Origin: a virus
Virus record (IMG/VR): IMGVR_UViG_3300024344_000002
Coordinates: 1-64,000 of that record
Strand: one strand, 5' to 3'
DNA length: 64,000 bases
A program made the position numbers and the translations under genes. Position 1 is the stretch's first letter, and each line of letters opens with the position of its first letter. Below the pieces are notes generated by a model that worked only from the letters and a program-made list of their open reading frames with translations, was not told the DNA's origin and did not search any database. This document shows, in pieces, positions 49,848-60,700 of this stretch.

Positions 49848-52800
49848 TGTCAACTGTCTATACTTATCCATTACGAGAAAGAAATATAAACGAATCCATC
49901 CTCCCTTACTATTCAGGAGATACGGGAGATGATGGTTTTGTTATTTTTCAACAGACTTTTCTTGGGGCTTCTATAAGTCAATTTGCATTAAATTTAGGTT
50001 TTAATGGAAATTCTTCCACCCTCAATGTTAGTCTCGTAGAGGACGAATGGAATTTAGACAGTAAGATGACTGCTAATACTGTAAGAGATGCAATTACAGA
50101 AGGTTATCATCATTGGGATCCTACTGCTTTTCCTGTAGGTCTTGTTAGAGACAATGGTAGGCAATTAGGCTTGGACCCTTTTGTTGCTGGTGATAGATCA
50201 AGCGTTGGTACTCATGTTTATAGAAATGGAAACAATCTAAATTTACCAGCCGGAGACTTATTCTGGGCGACAACACCCGGAGAGCCAGTTTATTTCAGGT
50301 ATTATGATGGTGCTAGACTTTCCTCCGCTTGTGTATCAAATAGAACTTGTGCAAATTCTAATACTGGCGATGCTTCTACAAGTCCTCTAACGTTTGAGTT
50401 TAATGGAATATTAAAAAGCTATAAAAGAGATTGGAGTGGAAATGGTCAAACTTATAGCGTAGTTGTAGAAGACCCAAGAGTAATACTAGAGAATACTACT
50501 GTAATATTAGATTCTTTTCAGGGTCATACAGCACCAGCTGATGCTTGGTATATGGATCAACATTATCATCCAAACGAAAAAGCGATAACTCCTAAAGAAA
50601 CGCTTGAAGCTCTTGGACAAGATGCAAAGTTTCAAAGAAAATTTGAAGAGGGTTATAACGGTTATTATAACGTAGTAAATGTATTTGGATATTATGAGGA
50701 AGCTGGAGGTTTTGGTCAGTCTGACACGAATGAGCATGGGATACCTTGGTTCGCTGCAACGGCTGATTATATTAATGCTTGGGGTTATAAACATAATAAA
50801 GGCATATTGCCAGCATTAGATATGATTCTTTCTGGAACTATGAAAGAGTATATAAAAGATGAAGAGCCTTATGGTGGCCCTCTTTACTATGGTTTAAATT
50901 CTAGACCTACTACTTTTGGCTCAAGTACTTCTTACGAAAATTCTCCAACTGGATTTCCCAATAACGCAGGAGTCCATAAGTACGCCATAGACCTTAGCCC
51001 GTTGTACAACTTAAACAACATTTACAACCCAACACCAAAAGACGTTGACTATGGTGATAGTATTGGGATGGGTACTGTTGGTGATGATTTTAGAATAAAA
51101 GGTACAAAAAATTTATTGCAATTGATACAAGAAATTTGTACAGCCGCTGGCGCTGACTTTTTTGTAGACTTGTACGTTCCTAGAAATGGAACTGGTAATC
51201 CAGCAGAACAAAAATTGTTTGATATGCACAAACATAAAGCTGGAATCATAAGAGTTATACCAATACCAAAAAATGCAGACATACAACCGGGTATTATAAA
51301 AACAGTATTAGATCAGTCTCTCTTTCTAAAGATAGGTCCTTGGGCTGATAAAATAATTAGTGCTGATGTTGGTTATGAACATACAGATCCTACAACTGGA
51401 ATGTTTACCATAGGCGCTCCATTGACCAGAGTTATTGGAGTTTCAATGACCGGAGGTCAAAGATCTAAACCTTCTGACAATTGGAGAGGGAAGGGTAAGA
51501 TACTAGGTAGTAGACGTAGAGAAGACTTCTTCTTCAATAAAGATACTGAAAAGTATTTCGATGGTGATGTTGATCCAGAACGCGATGATGTTCTTATAGA
51601 TTCAGGTCCTTTTTTAGAATTAGATGGCGCTGCACTTCAAGGCTATGCAACCACTCTTTATGACGGTCATATGTGGGGCGTATGGCGACATCCTAGCAAG
51701 AGAGACGCAGATGGCGATTTTTCACATTTCAAGGACTACAATGCTGATTGGGGTGGGAAAAAAGGAACTATTCCAAACTTCTTTGACGCAGTTGATGGCA
51801 GACCTATTCTAAAAGATGAAATAGCTGATTTAGTAGACAATGATTATTTTGATGCTAGGCCAGTTCCTATTGGTCGTTTGAAAATGGGAGCGGATAACAA
51901 CAACAACGGCGTTATAGTAAATAAAGTTGATCCATTTATGTTCAACATACCTAACAATAAAGATGTTGACAAATGGTTCACAGAAAATAGCGGCGACTAT
52001 GAAGGAGTACCAGACAAAAACCCAAGCCTATACGATAACGAGGGCAATGAACTTGAATGGCCTCAACATCCTATGGATGGTTATATAGATTTGTTTCCAG
52101 CTTGGGGATTTACTTCAAAAAGATTTGTACAAAAGTCTGAATTTGGACAACAAATTGATATACAAACAAAAGGGGAACCTATCATGGGTATGTTCCATGA
52201 TGATGACCCTTATAGAGACTTTCATCCTTACGATGGTCTTTTTGGAGGTATAGCGTTTTTCAATCCCGGTTTAGGTAAATGCGTAAGTAAACCAAAATGT
52301 ACTTATAGCGATGGGTCTTATGCTACTAAAGAAGGCATAGAAAATGGCGAGCTTTGCAATACTAAAGAATCGTGTGAAGCTGGATACAATAATACAAGAA
52401 GTTATTGTGATAAAGGTCAATACAATAATCAAGGTGATTGTGTAAACAATGGTGGTACATGGTACAGCAACGTAAAAGATCCGGGTTGCAATGGGCCTAA
52501 TGAAAAAGCATCTACTTGGGATGGTGGTATGCAACCAAAAACAGCTTGCGATAACATGCCTGAAATTTGTCAGTGTGATCCAGAGCAGGAGTTTAAAGAC
52601 AATGGAGGTGAAGATCCAGAAAATGAATGTACTACAGCTAGAAATGGTCACCCAATAGGATGTGCTGGAATATTTAAATATGATTGTATTCCTTGGGCTA
52701 ATTGTGTTACTTCGGCTGGAGACTCTATTACTGGAAGCATACCCGGTGCGCCTCCGTTAGGAGCTGGTTTATATTTGCCCGGTTCAGATTGGGGTCGTGA

Positions 52801-55800
52801 CGAGTGGTCTTGTACGCAAGCTTGTTTTCAAGTTGAAAATCTAGAAGCTTTGACTCCAGCAGATAGGCAACAAAGAACAAATATAGACGTTAAAGGGGCG
52901 ACTGTTGGAGATTTATTAGAGACGGCTCCTGTGCTTGCTGTAGATGAGAACGATGAACCAGCAGATTTAGGTGCTGAGGGTAGAAAGTTAATTAATAAGC
53001 CAAGCCTATGCTCCGCTTTGGAAGAAAAAGATTACACTGGTTACATAGACGGTGGTAGTTCAGGAGAAAGAGTTCCTGCTTGGGTAGGCGCTGTGATGTA
53101 TATAGATTCTACCACAGGACATCCAAGCCCTAGTCAGTCAACAGCTAGATTAAATGGAACACAAGGAAATAGTTTTGAAGGGAATGACAATGGTCCATAC
53201 GCTGAAGATTGTACTTGGAGAAACTTCCGACAGCCTAACGGAGGTTGGTGTAAAGACAATGATACCAACGATCACGCTTTAGGTCATACTGGATCTCATA
53301 GGTATACAAGAGAAGATGTAGATCAAACTTTTAATACTAGAGCAGAATGTGAACAAACATTAGTAGATGAAACTATAGTAAATGATGATGGTAGTTCAGT
53401 TACTAAAGGTGTAAAAAGAGAAAGAAGCGAGAATCCGCAATTATATGGTAACTTTGAATGGATAACAAAAGTTTGGGATCCGTTATGCACAAGAGCAGAA
53501 CCAAATACTCCCGATGCAGTAGATCCAAAGAAAAATAACCCCGGTCCGGGATATATCAATCCAGTTGTAGCACTAGAAGGTTCATGTACAGATCCACAAT
53601 GGACTAACAGACAAGACTGTGTTGGACTGGGAGAGACATGGGATCAAAAGAAAACAGCAGGCTCAAGAGACTTAAAAGGATTCCCTAAAATACCAAACAC
53701 TGCTACTATTCCTGTAGATTTGAGTAGTACTCAGTTTGTTGGTTTTAAAGGAGGTCCATCTAGTATAAATATAGACAACGCTAGTGGTTACTATATGGCG
53801 ACGGTCACAGAATTGAGACATGCTTCTATAGGTTTTGACAACTACTTCAACTATTTGAGAGTTTTCCAGCCTTTCTTGCCATGTTATTATTGCCAAGCTC
53901 AAGGTGGAAAATGGTGCAACTACTGCCCTACAGAAGCCAACATTGCAATGAACGGAATTACTCCTGAGCAAGCAGCAGGGTGGCAAAACCTAGCAGCTAT
54001 GGGTAATGACAAGCCAATGAACCCAATTGAAGATGGTCTTTCAAGGGGTACAGACGAAAGAGAAGGTCAAACAGAAGCAGGCTTAGTTTGCGGAAGAAAG
54101 AAAATAAAATGGAACGAATACGAAGCATCTGGCGTGACAATGCAAGATGCATTCAAGAAAGTTCAAGACTTAGCAAATAATTTCTACGGCAGAAAGTATT
54201 TAATGCCACTTCCTTTTAATCCACCTACAGTAGTTGGATGTGCCAATCCTTGGATTGAAACACAGGCAGAATGTGAAGAAACAAAAAGCACTTGCTTAGA
54301 TGATATGGGAAACATAATTCATCAACTAGACGATGACGGTGATTATATAGTGCCATTCGTACCCGTGACAGATGAGACTGAATGTGGACAACGGAATGGT
54401 GTATTCTCAGAAGTTGGTGGTTTTGATTGGGGCGCTCATGGATTGTTGAGTGAGTGGTTTAGAAAATTCGGAGTAGGTACTTGCAAGAAGGGGGCTGGTA
54501 GTGAAGAAGTTGTTGCTTGGGTTCCAGATAGAGCAGAATGTGAAAAAATCAAAGGAATTTGGATAGACCCATTACAAACAGAACAAAAATGGGATATCGT
54601 TGGTGCTGGATGGCCGGGAGAAGGTTATGACCCAGATTGGGAAAAACAGACATGGATGAATACTACTTACCCACAAGATGTAAACTTCTGGGAGGGTGGC
54701 AACTTAGCATCTTTTGTAGCTTTTCCTCATAAAGAAACAAGAAGACTGCAAGGAGACAAGGTAGATTTAAATTTTGGCGACATTGATCCAGAGAGAATGT
54801 CTAACCCAGACGAAAGGATGTTTACCCGTGAGGAACTAGAAAAAAATAAACATCACAATAATATTCACAAAGGGTATACAGGTAAAGTTTTTGTTAGAGC
54901 TGATGTTGACCCTAAAACTTATTGGTTGAAAACTAGACCAATGTGGGAACTTTTACATGCTAAAACATATCCTATTAGAAGCCCCAAACACAGACAGCCA
55001 AGGCAAGCTCCTGAGTTTATTAAAGAAAGTAGGAAGTTACTTACTAGAGATACTCTTCATAAGTATATTCCTCAAGACGAGAAGTGGCGAGCAGACGAAT
55101 TAACTGAGTTCGCATTTTATAAACCTTATGCTTTGATTACCATCCCGAATGCTGTTAGATATGGTCATGTAGATTATGCAAAAGCTGTTGATGATATGGG
55201 TGAGGGTGAAATTTGTATACCATTAATACATCATAAAAATTCAAATTGTTTGCAAAGAGCTTGGGCTAGATCTAGTGGTGTTAGTCCAGAAATAGCTGCG
55301 TGGCAAAACTTGGCAGCGTTTGGTAATGACACTTTAACCCATCCAATGATAGCTCCTGATGGATCTAAGAGCCAGATTGCAGATGCTGCTTATAAACCTT
55401 TTTATGCTGGAGTTCCTCAACAAAGTACAAGATACACTTGGGGTCCTTGGGCTATAGGAACTGGATTTGGCAAAACAGAGTATAAGCAAGATACTTCTCT
55501 ACATCCTGCTACGTTTGGTAGTGAAAGAGAATTGAACCGTTTTGCACTTGCTCAGGCTAAAAGAGCTTTAATACAGCAACAAAACACACTTGAAACTGGA
55601 ACAGTTAGTTTAGCTGGTTTACCAACTTATTTTGCTGGCACTCAGATAATGCTTACGATTGCTGACGGAACAGACGCTAATGGCAATCCTGCCTTTAAGC
55701 AGGTACAAGGTCCATATGTAACAGATGTCAATGTGCAAATAGGATCTGGAGGTGTTACCACTACGTATAATCTTACTACTGCTAGAAAGTTTGGAGATCT

Positions 55801-55924
55801 TTCGCAAAGAAATGAAGAAAGAATTAAAAACATGGAAGCAAAAATGTTTGCAAATGAGAAGGCTTTTGAGGACTTTATTGTGAGAATTCGCAGAGACTTA
55901 TTATCAGAAACTGGGAAAAACTAA
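49847..55924 (+). CDS. Giant tail-tip hub protein with Cys-rich inserts
   Basis: 2025 residues. The N-terminal 600 residues are hub-like: EFNGILKSYKRDWSGNG, TYSVVVEDPRVILENTTVILD, and LLQLIQEICTAAGADFFVD, the type seen in central tail-tip proteins. Residues about 800-1560 contain several inserts of CxxxGGxW type (GDCVNNGGTWYS, QDCVGLGETWDQ, AECEKIKGIWID). WQNLAAMGND near 1371 recurs as WQNLAAFGND near 1813. The C-terminal 150 residues again look like a hub domain (LAQAKRALIQQQNTLETGTVSLAGLP), with a final coiled coil. TAATG overlaps at both ends couple it to its neighbours. Confidence 0.7.
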   Translation: MSTVYTYPLRERNINESILPYYSGDTGDDGFVIFQQTFLGASISQFALNLGFNGNSSTLNVSLVEDEWNLDSKMTANTVRDAITEGYHHWDPTAFPVGLVRDNGRQLGLDPFVAGDRSSVGTHVYRNGNNLNLPAGDLFWATTPGEPVYFRYYDGARLSSACVSNRTCANSNTGDASTSPLTFEFNGILKSYKRDWSGNGQTYSVVVEDPRVILENTTVILDSFQGHTAPADAWYMDQHYHPNEKAITPKETLEALGQDAKFQRKFEEGYNGYYNVVNVFGYYEEAGGFGQSDTNEHGIPWFAATADYINAWGYKHNKGILPALDMILSGTMKEYIKDEEPYGGPLYYGLNSRPTTFGSSTSYENSPTGFPNNAGVHKYAIDLSPLYNLNNIYNPTPKDVDYGDSIGMGTVGDDFRIKGTKNLLQLIQEICTAAGADFFVDLYVPRNGTGNPAEQKLFDMHKHKAGIIRVIPIPKNADIQPGIIKTVLDQSLFLKIGPWADKIISADVGYEHTDPTTGMFTIGAPLTRVIGVSMTGGQRSKPSDNWRGKGKILGSRRREDFFFNKDTEKYFDGDVDPERDDVLIDSGPFLELDGAALQGYATTLYDGHMWGVWRHPSKRDADGDFSHFKDYNADWGGKKGTIPNFFDAVDGRPILKDEIADLVDNDYFDARPVPIGRLKMGADNNNNGVIVNKVDPFMFNIPNNKDVDKWFTENSGDYEGVPDKNPSLYDNEGNELEWPQHPMDGYIDLFPAWGFTSKRFVQKSEFGQQIDIQTKGEPIMGMFHDDDPYRDFHPYDGLFGGIAFFNPGLGKCVSKPKCTYSDGSYATKEGIENGELCNTKESCEAGYNNTRSYCDKGQYNNQGDCVNNGGTWYSNVKDPGCNGPNEKASTWDGGMQPKTACDNMPEICQCDPEQEFKDNGGEDPENECTTARNGHPIGCAGIFKYDCIPWANCVTSAGDSITGSIPGAPPLGAGLYLPGSDWGRDEWSCTQACFQVENLEALTPADRQQRTNIDVKGATVGDLLETAPVLAVDENDEPADLGAEGRKLINKPSLCSALEEKDYTGYIDGGSSGERVPAWVGAVMYIDSTTGHPSPSQSTARLNGTQGNSFEGNDNGPYAEDCTWRNFRQPNGGWCKDNDTNDHALGHTGSHRYTREDVDQTFNTRAECEQTLVDETIVNDDGSSVTKGVKRERSENPQLYGNFEWITKVWDPLCTRAEPNTPDAVDPKKNNPGPGYINPVVALEGSCTDPQWTNRQDCVGLGETWDQKKTAGSRDLKGFPKIPNTATIPVDLSSTQFVGFKGGPSSINIDNASGYYMATVTELRHASIGFDNYFNYLRVFQPFLPCYYCQAQGGKWCNYCPTEANIAMNGITPEQAAGWQNLAAMGNDKPMNPIEDGLSRGTDEREGQTEAGLVCGRKKIKWNEYEASGVTMQDAFKKVQDLANNFYGRKYLMPLPFNPPTVVGCANPWIETQAECEETKSTCLDDMGNIIHQLDDDGDYIVPFVPVTDETECGQRNGVFSEVGGFDWGAHGLLSEWFRKFGVGTCKKGAGSEEVVAWVPDRAECEKIKGIWIDPLQTEQKWDIVGAGWPGEGYDPDWEKQTWMNTTYPQDVNFWEGGNLASFVAFPHKETRRLQGDKVDLNFGDIDPERMSNPDERMFTREELEKNKHHNNIHKGYTGKVFVRADVDPKTYWLKTRPMWELLHAKTYPIRSPKHRQPRQAPEFIKESRKLLTRDTLHKYIPQDEKWRADELTEFAFYKPYALITIPNAVRYGHVDYAKAVDDMGEGEICIPLIHHKNSNCLQRAWARSSGVSPEIAAWQNLAAFGNDTLTHPMIAPDGSKSQIADAAYKPFYAGVPQQSTRYTWGPWAIGTGFGKTEYKQDTSLHPATFGSERELNRFALAQAKRALIQQQNTLETGTVSLAGLPTYFAGTQIMLTIADGTDANGNPAFKQVQGPYVTDVNVQIGSGGVTTTYNLTTARKFGDLSQRNEERIKNMEAKMFANEKAFEDFIVRIRRDLLSETGKN

Positions 55925-57726
55925 TGGCAAATACCAATAATCCAAGAAATGTTGACGCTGGCAAAAATGCCGAGAGCGATATTAGTCATATGTTTTTAGT
56001 CGGTGCTTATTACACCGAAGAAACAAATATGAGAAACGCTAAAGGTATGCCCGTTAGCTATGGTACTGATCATCCAGTAGAAGGTAAACAGGGACAATTA
56101 AAAAGAATTGGCACTGGTAAAGCTGCTATTGCTACCACCCCAACTTCTAATCTTATGAAGAGTTTTCCTAGTAACCCAGCTTGGCAAAGAAGTGCTGGTG
56201 TTAGTCTAGATGGTTTGTTTGTTCCATTTTCAACTACTTTTAAAATTGTAAGTGAAGAAGGTAGTGACAAAGACGCAAACGTTGAAGTTGGAACTCATGA
56301 ATACTTTCCAACCTTTGAACGTCCATTTTCAACGTTAGATCCAAAAGGTGTAGTAAAAGATAGCATTGATAATTGGTGGCATAACGGTGGTAATGCTTTT
56401 GGGTCTTTGGCTGGCAATTTTTCTTATGTAACATCGGCTAGTTTAAATCCATATGCTTCTGGTCATAGTATTTCAGCAGTTGTAAAAAACAAAACCATTG
56501 GGAATCCTAGTATATCTGCGGGTGGTTACGCTGGAGATGCTCCGCAACAGGGAAGTGCCGAGGGAACATTTGAAAATGTTGCTAGACCTATGGGTTTAAG
56601 AGGGCCAATGGTCATGGCTGGTTGGGGCTATGATACTGATGGTATGCCTGTTCCAAATGCAAGGTTTGAAGCTGAGCGTAAAGATGCCGACCCCGAATCT
56701 CATACCTATGGTATGCCTGTAGGTGTTCATGCTAGCGAAAAATTCAAATCAACGTCTTCAAGTCCACCGCAAGACCATAAACACTTTTTGCCATATTATA
56801 TGTCTAGGCAAGACCAATGGAAAGCTGGCCCAATCGACTTAAGATGGGATAGAGATAGAAAAGTTTGGGTTGGTGGTCAATTCAATCAAATATATCTCAC
56901 AAAAGCTACTCGATGTATACTTCCTGAAACGGGCATGGATGGTGCAAACTCTTTTCATTTTGGTGTTGGAGGTCTTAGTAGTCCCGGAAGACTATATAGA
57001 AATCCATGTCCTACACAAGAATGTAAGTACACATCATACTTCCCTAAAAGTATGTATTATCCAGATATAGAAATATTTGACCCAGAGGATCATGCTTGGT
57101 GTGGTAGATGTAGAACATATGGGAGTATAACAGCCTGTTCCGACTTTAAAGATGGATGTCAACCATTTTATCATGGAATTTTATTAAGATCTGTTCATCA
57201 TCAAGTAGGATCAAAAAATGCTCCTTCAAACTGCACAGACAAGTTTAGAAAAAGTTCTGGAGGATATCCCGGCAATAGAAGAGCTGGAAACCCTTGTCAT
57301 GGATGGGGTGATAGCTATTTTGGAAATCCAGAAGGTATTGGAGAAAAAATAGCAGATGGAACAATGACAGAACGAGCAAGAAGTATGCTCTATCAAAAAG
57401 TCTTCCTAGAAAACCCACTTGGACAAGGTTTAATGGTCGGAGATTCATTTTTTAGTTATGATACTGGTAAGAAGATAACTTATGAATATACAAGAACGGA
57501 CGCTGCAACTTGCGGACAAAAAGTAGGAAAACCTATCACTGTAAAAGAGACTATACCTGTTCACATAATTTTACAAGGTGAATTTTACGGTATGGAAATT
57601 ATATCTAATGCTGGATGTGAAAGAGGGTCTATGACAGCTTGCACTAGAAAATTCTTTGCTCAGGGTTTTGCTACCGCAGAAGATTGCGGACCAGATGATG
57701 ATTATCCAAGAACAGCAGCATTATAA
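55924..57726 (+). CDS. Tail-tip protein with Cys-rich C-terminus
   Basis: 600 residues. The N-terminal half is Gly/Ser/Asn-rich and contains VSLDGLFVPFSTTF and a MPV(S/P) motif repeated three times (GMPVSYG, GMPVPNA, GMPVGVH). GPIDLRWDRDRKVWVGGQ is a phrase typical of aquatic-phage tail-tip proteins. The C-terminal half has paired cysteines (CPTQEC, CGRCRTYG, NPCHGWGD) suggestive of disulphides or metal binding. It lies between the hub gene and the giant Cys-rich gene. Function beyond virion structure is unknown. Confidence 0.6.
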   Translation: MANTNNPRNVDAGKNAESDISHMFLVGAYYTEETNMRNAKGMPVSYGTDHPVEGKQGQLKRIGTGKAAIATTPTSNLMKSFPSNPAWQRSAGVSLDGLFVPFSTTFKIVSEEGSDKDANVEVGTHEYFPTFERPFSTLDPKGVVKDSIDNWWHNGGNAFGSLAGNFSYVTSASLNPYASGHSISAVVKNKTIGNPSISAGGYAGDAPQQGSAEGTFENVARPMGLRGPMVMAGWGYDTDGMPVPNARFEAERKDADPESHTYGMPVGVHASEKFKSTSSSPPQDHKHFLPYYMSRQDQWKAGPIDLRWDRDRKVWVGGQFNQIYLTKATRCILPETGMDGANSFHFGVGGLSSPGRLYRNPCPTQECKYTSYFPKSMYYPDIEIFDPEDHAWCGRCRTYGSITACSDFKDGCQPFYHGILLRSVHHQVGSKNAPSNCTDKFRKSSGGYPGNRRAGNPCHGWGDSYFGNPEGIGEKIADGTMTERARSMLYQKVFLENPLGQGLMVGDSFFSYDTGKKITYEYTRTDAATCGQKVGKPITVKETIPVHIILQGEFYGMEIISNAGCERGSMTACTRKFFAQGFATAEDCGPDDDYPRTAAL

Positions 57727-57735
57727 GGTAGGAAA

Positions 57736-60700
57736 ATGGGCGTAGGAGATCCTTGGGATACATCGTATGATCCGACTAATCCGAAAAAAAGAAACAGAGC
57801 TTCTGGCAAGTTAGCTTGGGGTCCTGATGTTTCTGATGAGTATAGCTATACAGAGGCTCACGAACATCGAGGTGCGGGAAGATTCTGTAAAGAAGGGTGC
57901 GGGTGTGTAGATCTTAGCTGTAATAGTATTACTGGTGCAACATGTTCATTACCACCGGAAATAGTCATTACGTTAGTGAAAGGTGAGACTGGAAGAGTAG
58001 AAGCAAGAGCTGGAGTTTCAGGTGGGGATGTATGGCACTTAAAATACACTAACGGTCTCTATAGAGGTAGAAAATGCTGCACTAGTGATGACACTAAAGT
58101 TACTGGTGATGTTGATAATTTTGATGAGTTTGGTAATCAAAAAGAATTTGATGAATCTACTGCGCCATTTAGTTTAAGAACTCCAAGAAACTGTGACCCC
58201 TGCAAGGTTACAACTTTACCAAACGGAAAAGAATCGCAATGTTGGCGTGGTCAGAACAAGTATTTGGGAGAAGTTAGCGCTAGTGAAGACGGGAATGGAA
58301 CATCAGAATGGGAAGGTGAGTATACAGGTAGACCAGATTATGAGAAAGCTCTTTCAGGAGAAGGCACATGGCCAAGATCATTTGAAGAACTTTCTCTAAC
58401 CCCGGATGAATGGGGCCAAGCACTTAATTCCGATTCTAAGACCGATGTAGACCATGTGATAAATGAAGATGGAACTATAACCGTAACAGAAGAAGAAGAT
58501 AGTCTACACAAAAACGACCTATACACTGGAAGTTCTTTAATAGAAGATGCTCATTATGTTTGTTATAACGAAGATGGTCATGTTATAACTGCAAGCAGTG
58601 GGCGTTGTGGTCGTGGTACTCCCGTCTTTGATGAACCAGCTCATAAACGTCAAATAACACATATAAGTAAGTGTTTTCATGACGGGCAAATTCCGGCTGC
58701 TAAAAAGCCTAAATGTAGAAACATCCAAACCGGAAAAGACATCGAAGTTTCTGGCTACAACTATTGCACTGGCTCTATGCAATATACATACGCTTTTGCG
58801 CATTGTGTAAAAAAAGATACGCAATTCGAGCCAACTGAGGCAGGTGTCGGTACTGACAAAAAATCATGTGAATCGGGTGGCGACAGATGGATAACTCTAA
58901 ATGAAATAATAAATCATTGCCAGTCTAAATTTGACGAAAGTGGCGTTTCTTCTGTCTGGCTTGATAGTGAAGCCGGATGTCAATTGAGAGGTGTTTGTAA
59001 AGCTAAAAACACCGGAGAAATTATAGAGGGTATTGATAACGAAAAAGAGTGTAGAGAAGAAGAACCAAAGAATCATTTTCTAGCTCACCAATGGGTAGAC
59101 TGGGAAAGAGACCCTGAAAGTTGTTGCGGTGGCATGATGACATCTGAAAGTCATCCAAGTCATACACCTCAAGTTTCTGGTGGCTTTGCTAATACTAGAA
59201 AAAACAACGTTTGCTTTACACCTTACAGGGAGTTAGTTCTTACTCCAGATGGCATTTCTGGTACTGATGCTCCTATACATGCTGAGGCTGGTTGTGTTGC
59301 TATACAGAACCAAGAAGAAAGAATAACGATACATGCCGATACTGAGTCTTATTGGACTGTGACATTACGAGAGTGTGGTTTTTGGGCTGATTGCTTTAAC
59401 GATCAAGGCGAAAGAAACACTAGTGTTTATGGCAAAAATCAAATGGGGTGTGGGGAAGAATTAATGCTTTACTTCCCTATGGATCAGTTCTTGAACTGTT
59501 CTGATTTTAATCTCACACTTAGCGACAAAAACACTCTTAATAGTGGCTGGAGTGAAGTACAACAAAGATGGAACAGTAATATGTCCCATTACTTTGGTAA
59601 TCCTGCTGGCTTTTTCCCCGGAAACCCTGAAGACCCAGAAGATGGAAAACATTGGTGTGCTTGGCCTAACCCTCAATTTCTTGAAAGTAGTGAAGATGCT
59701 ATTTGTGAAAGATACACGTATCAAGAAAGTGGAAAACCAATACCACGAAATCATAATCCACTAGGACATCTAAAACTAAAAGCTTTTAACTATAGACCTC
59801 AACCATTTAAAGCCACTGAAAAAACACAAAATTATGCTAAAGGAGTAGAACAAGCAGTAAACGACCACAGGTATTGGCAAAAATGCGCCGCGCAAAAAGC
59901 AGGTGGTGGAGGAAAGTGGTTTATAAATATGGGGTTGGACTATTGGTTCACCCATGACTTCCTCTATAAAAACGCTACTCCAGCCGTATGTGAATCAGTA
60001 AGTCAGGGAGTTAGAGATGCAATAGATGGATTGGAAGGTAGTCTCACTAGCCATGCTTGTGGGATTAGTCTAGGTTGGGATGCTTGGCAAAAATCAGAAG
60101 CTAATCTAGAAGCGTGCGACTGTGGCGGAGAGGCCGGAAAATCTCCAATACCCAGTAGATGCAAAACAGAAAATGAAGATAGTTCTACGTTTTCTTACAA
60201 GACTCTAAGCGATGAATTTACTGAAGACGATTGTAAAAGAGGTGGTGGAGAAGTACAAATATGTTGCGAGGATGAAAGAGGTTGTAGTCGTCCAATTACA
60301 TGGACGTTAGACCTAGTAAAAGAAGGTTCTAAATGTAGAGTTCCTCCCGTGTTTAACGAGACTGTTAATACTGGAACATGTCGGTGTGTAGTCGAAGTTG
60401 AAGGCGAAGGTGACGTTCCTGAATATAGAGTAGAAGAGAGTCAATTACCATCACAGCCTGAGTCAGAAGACGATGAAGCCGAAAATTGCAAGTCTAAAGG
60501 TCTTGAAGAAGGAAAAACTTGTATTTGGTTTGGAGATGAAATAATTGATGATGAAGGAAATGCTCTTCCCCCAACCGATGAAGACCTGTGTCGAGAGGTA
60601 GGAGAAAGCCAAGATACTGGAGGCGAAATATTTACAGCATCTGCACTAACCAGACCCGCTAATGATGAAGGCGAATGTACATGTACACTCAGTAAAGAAT

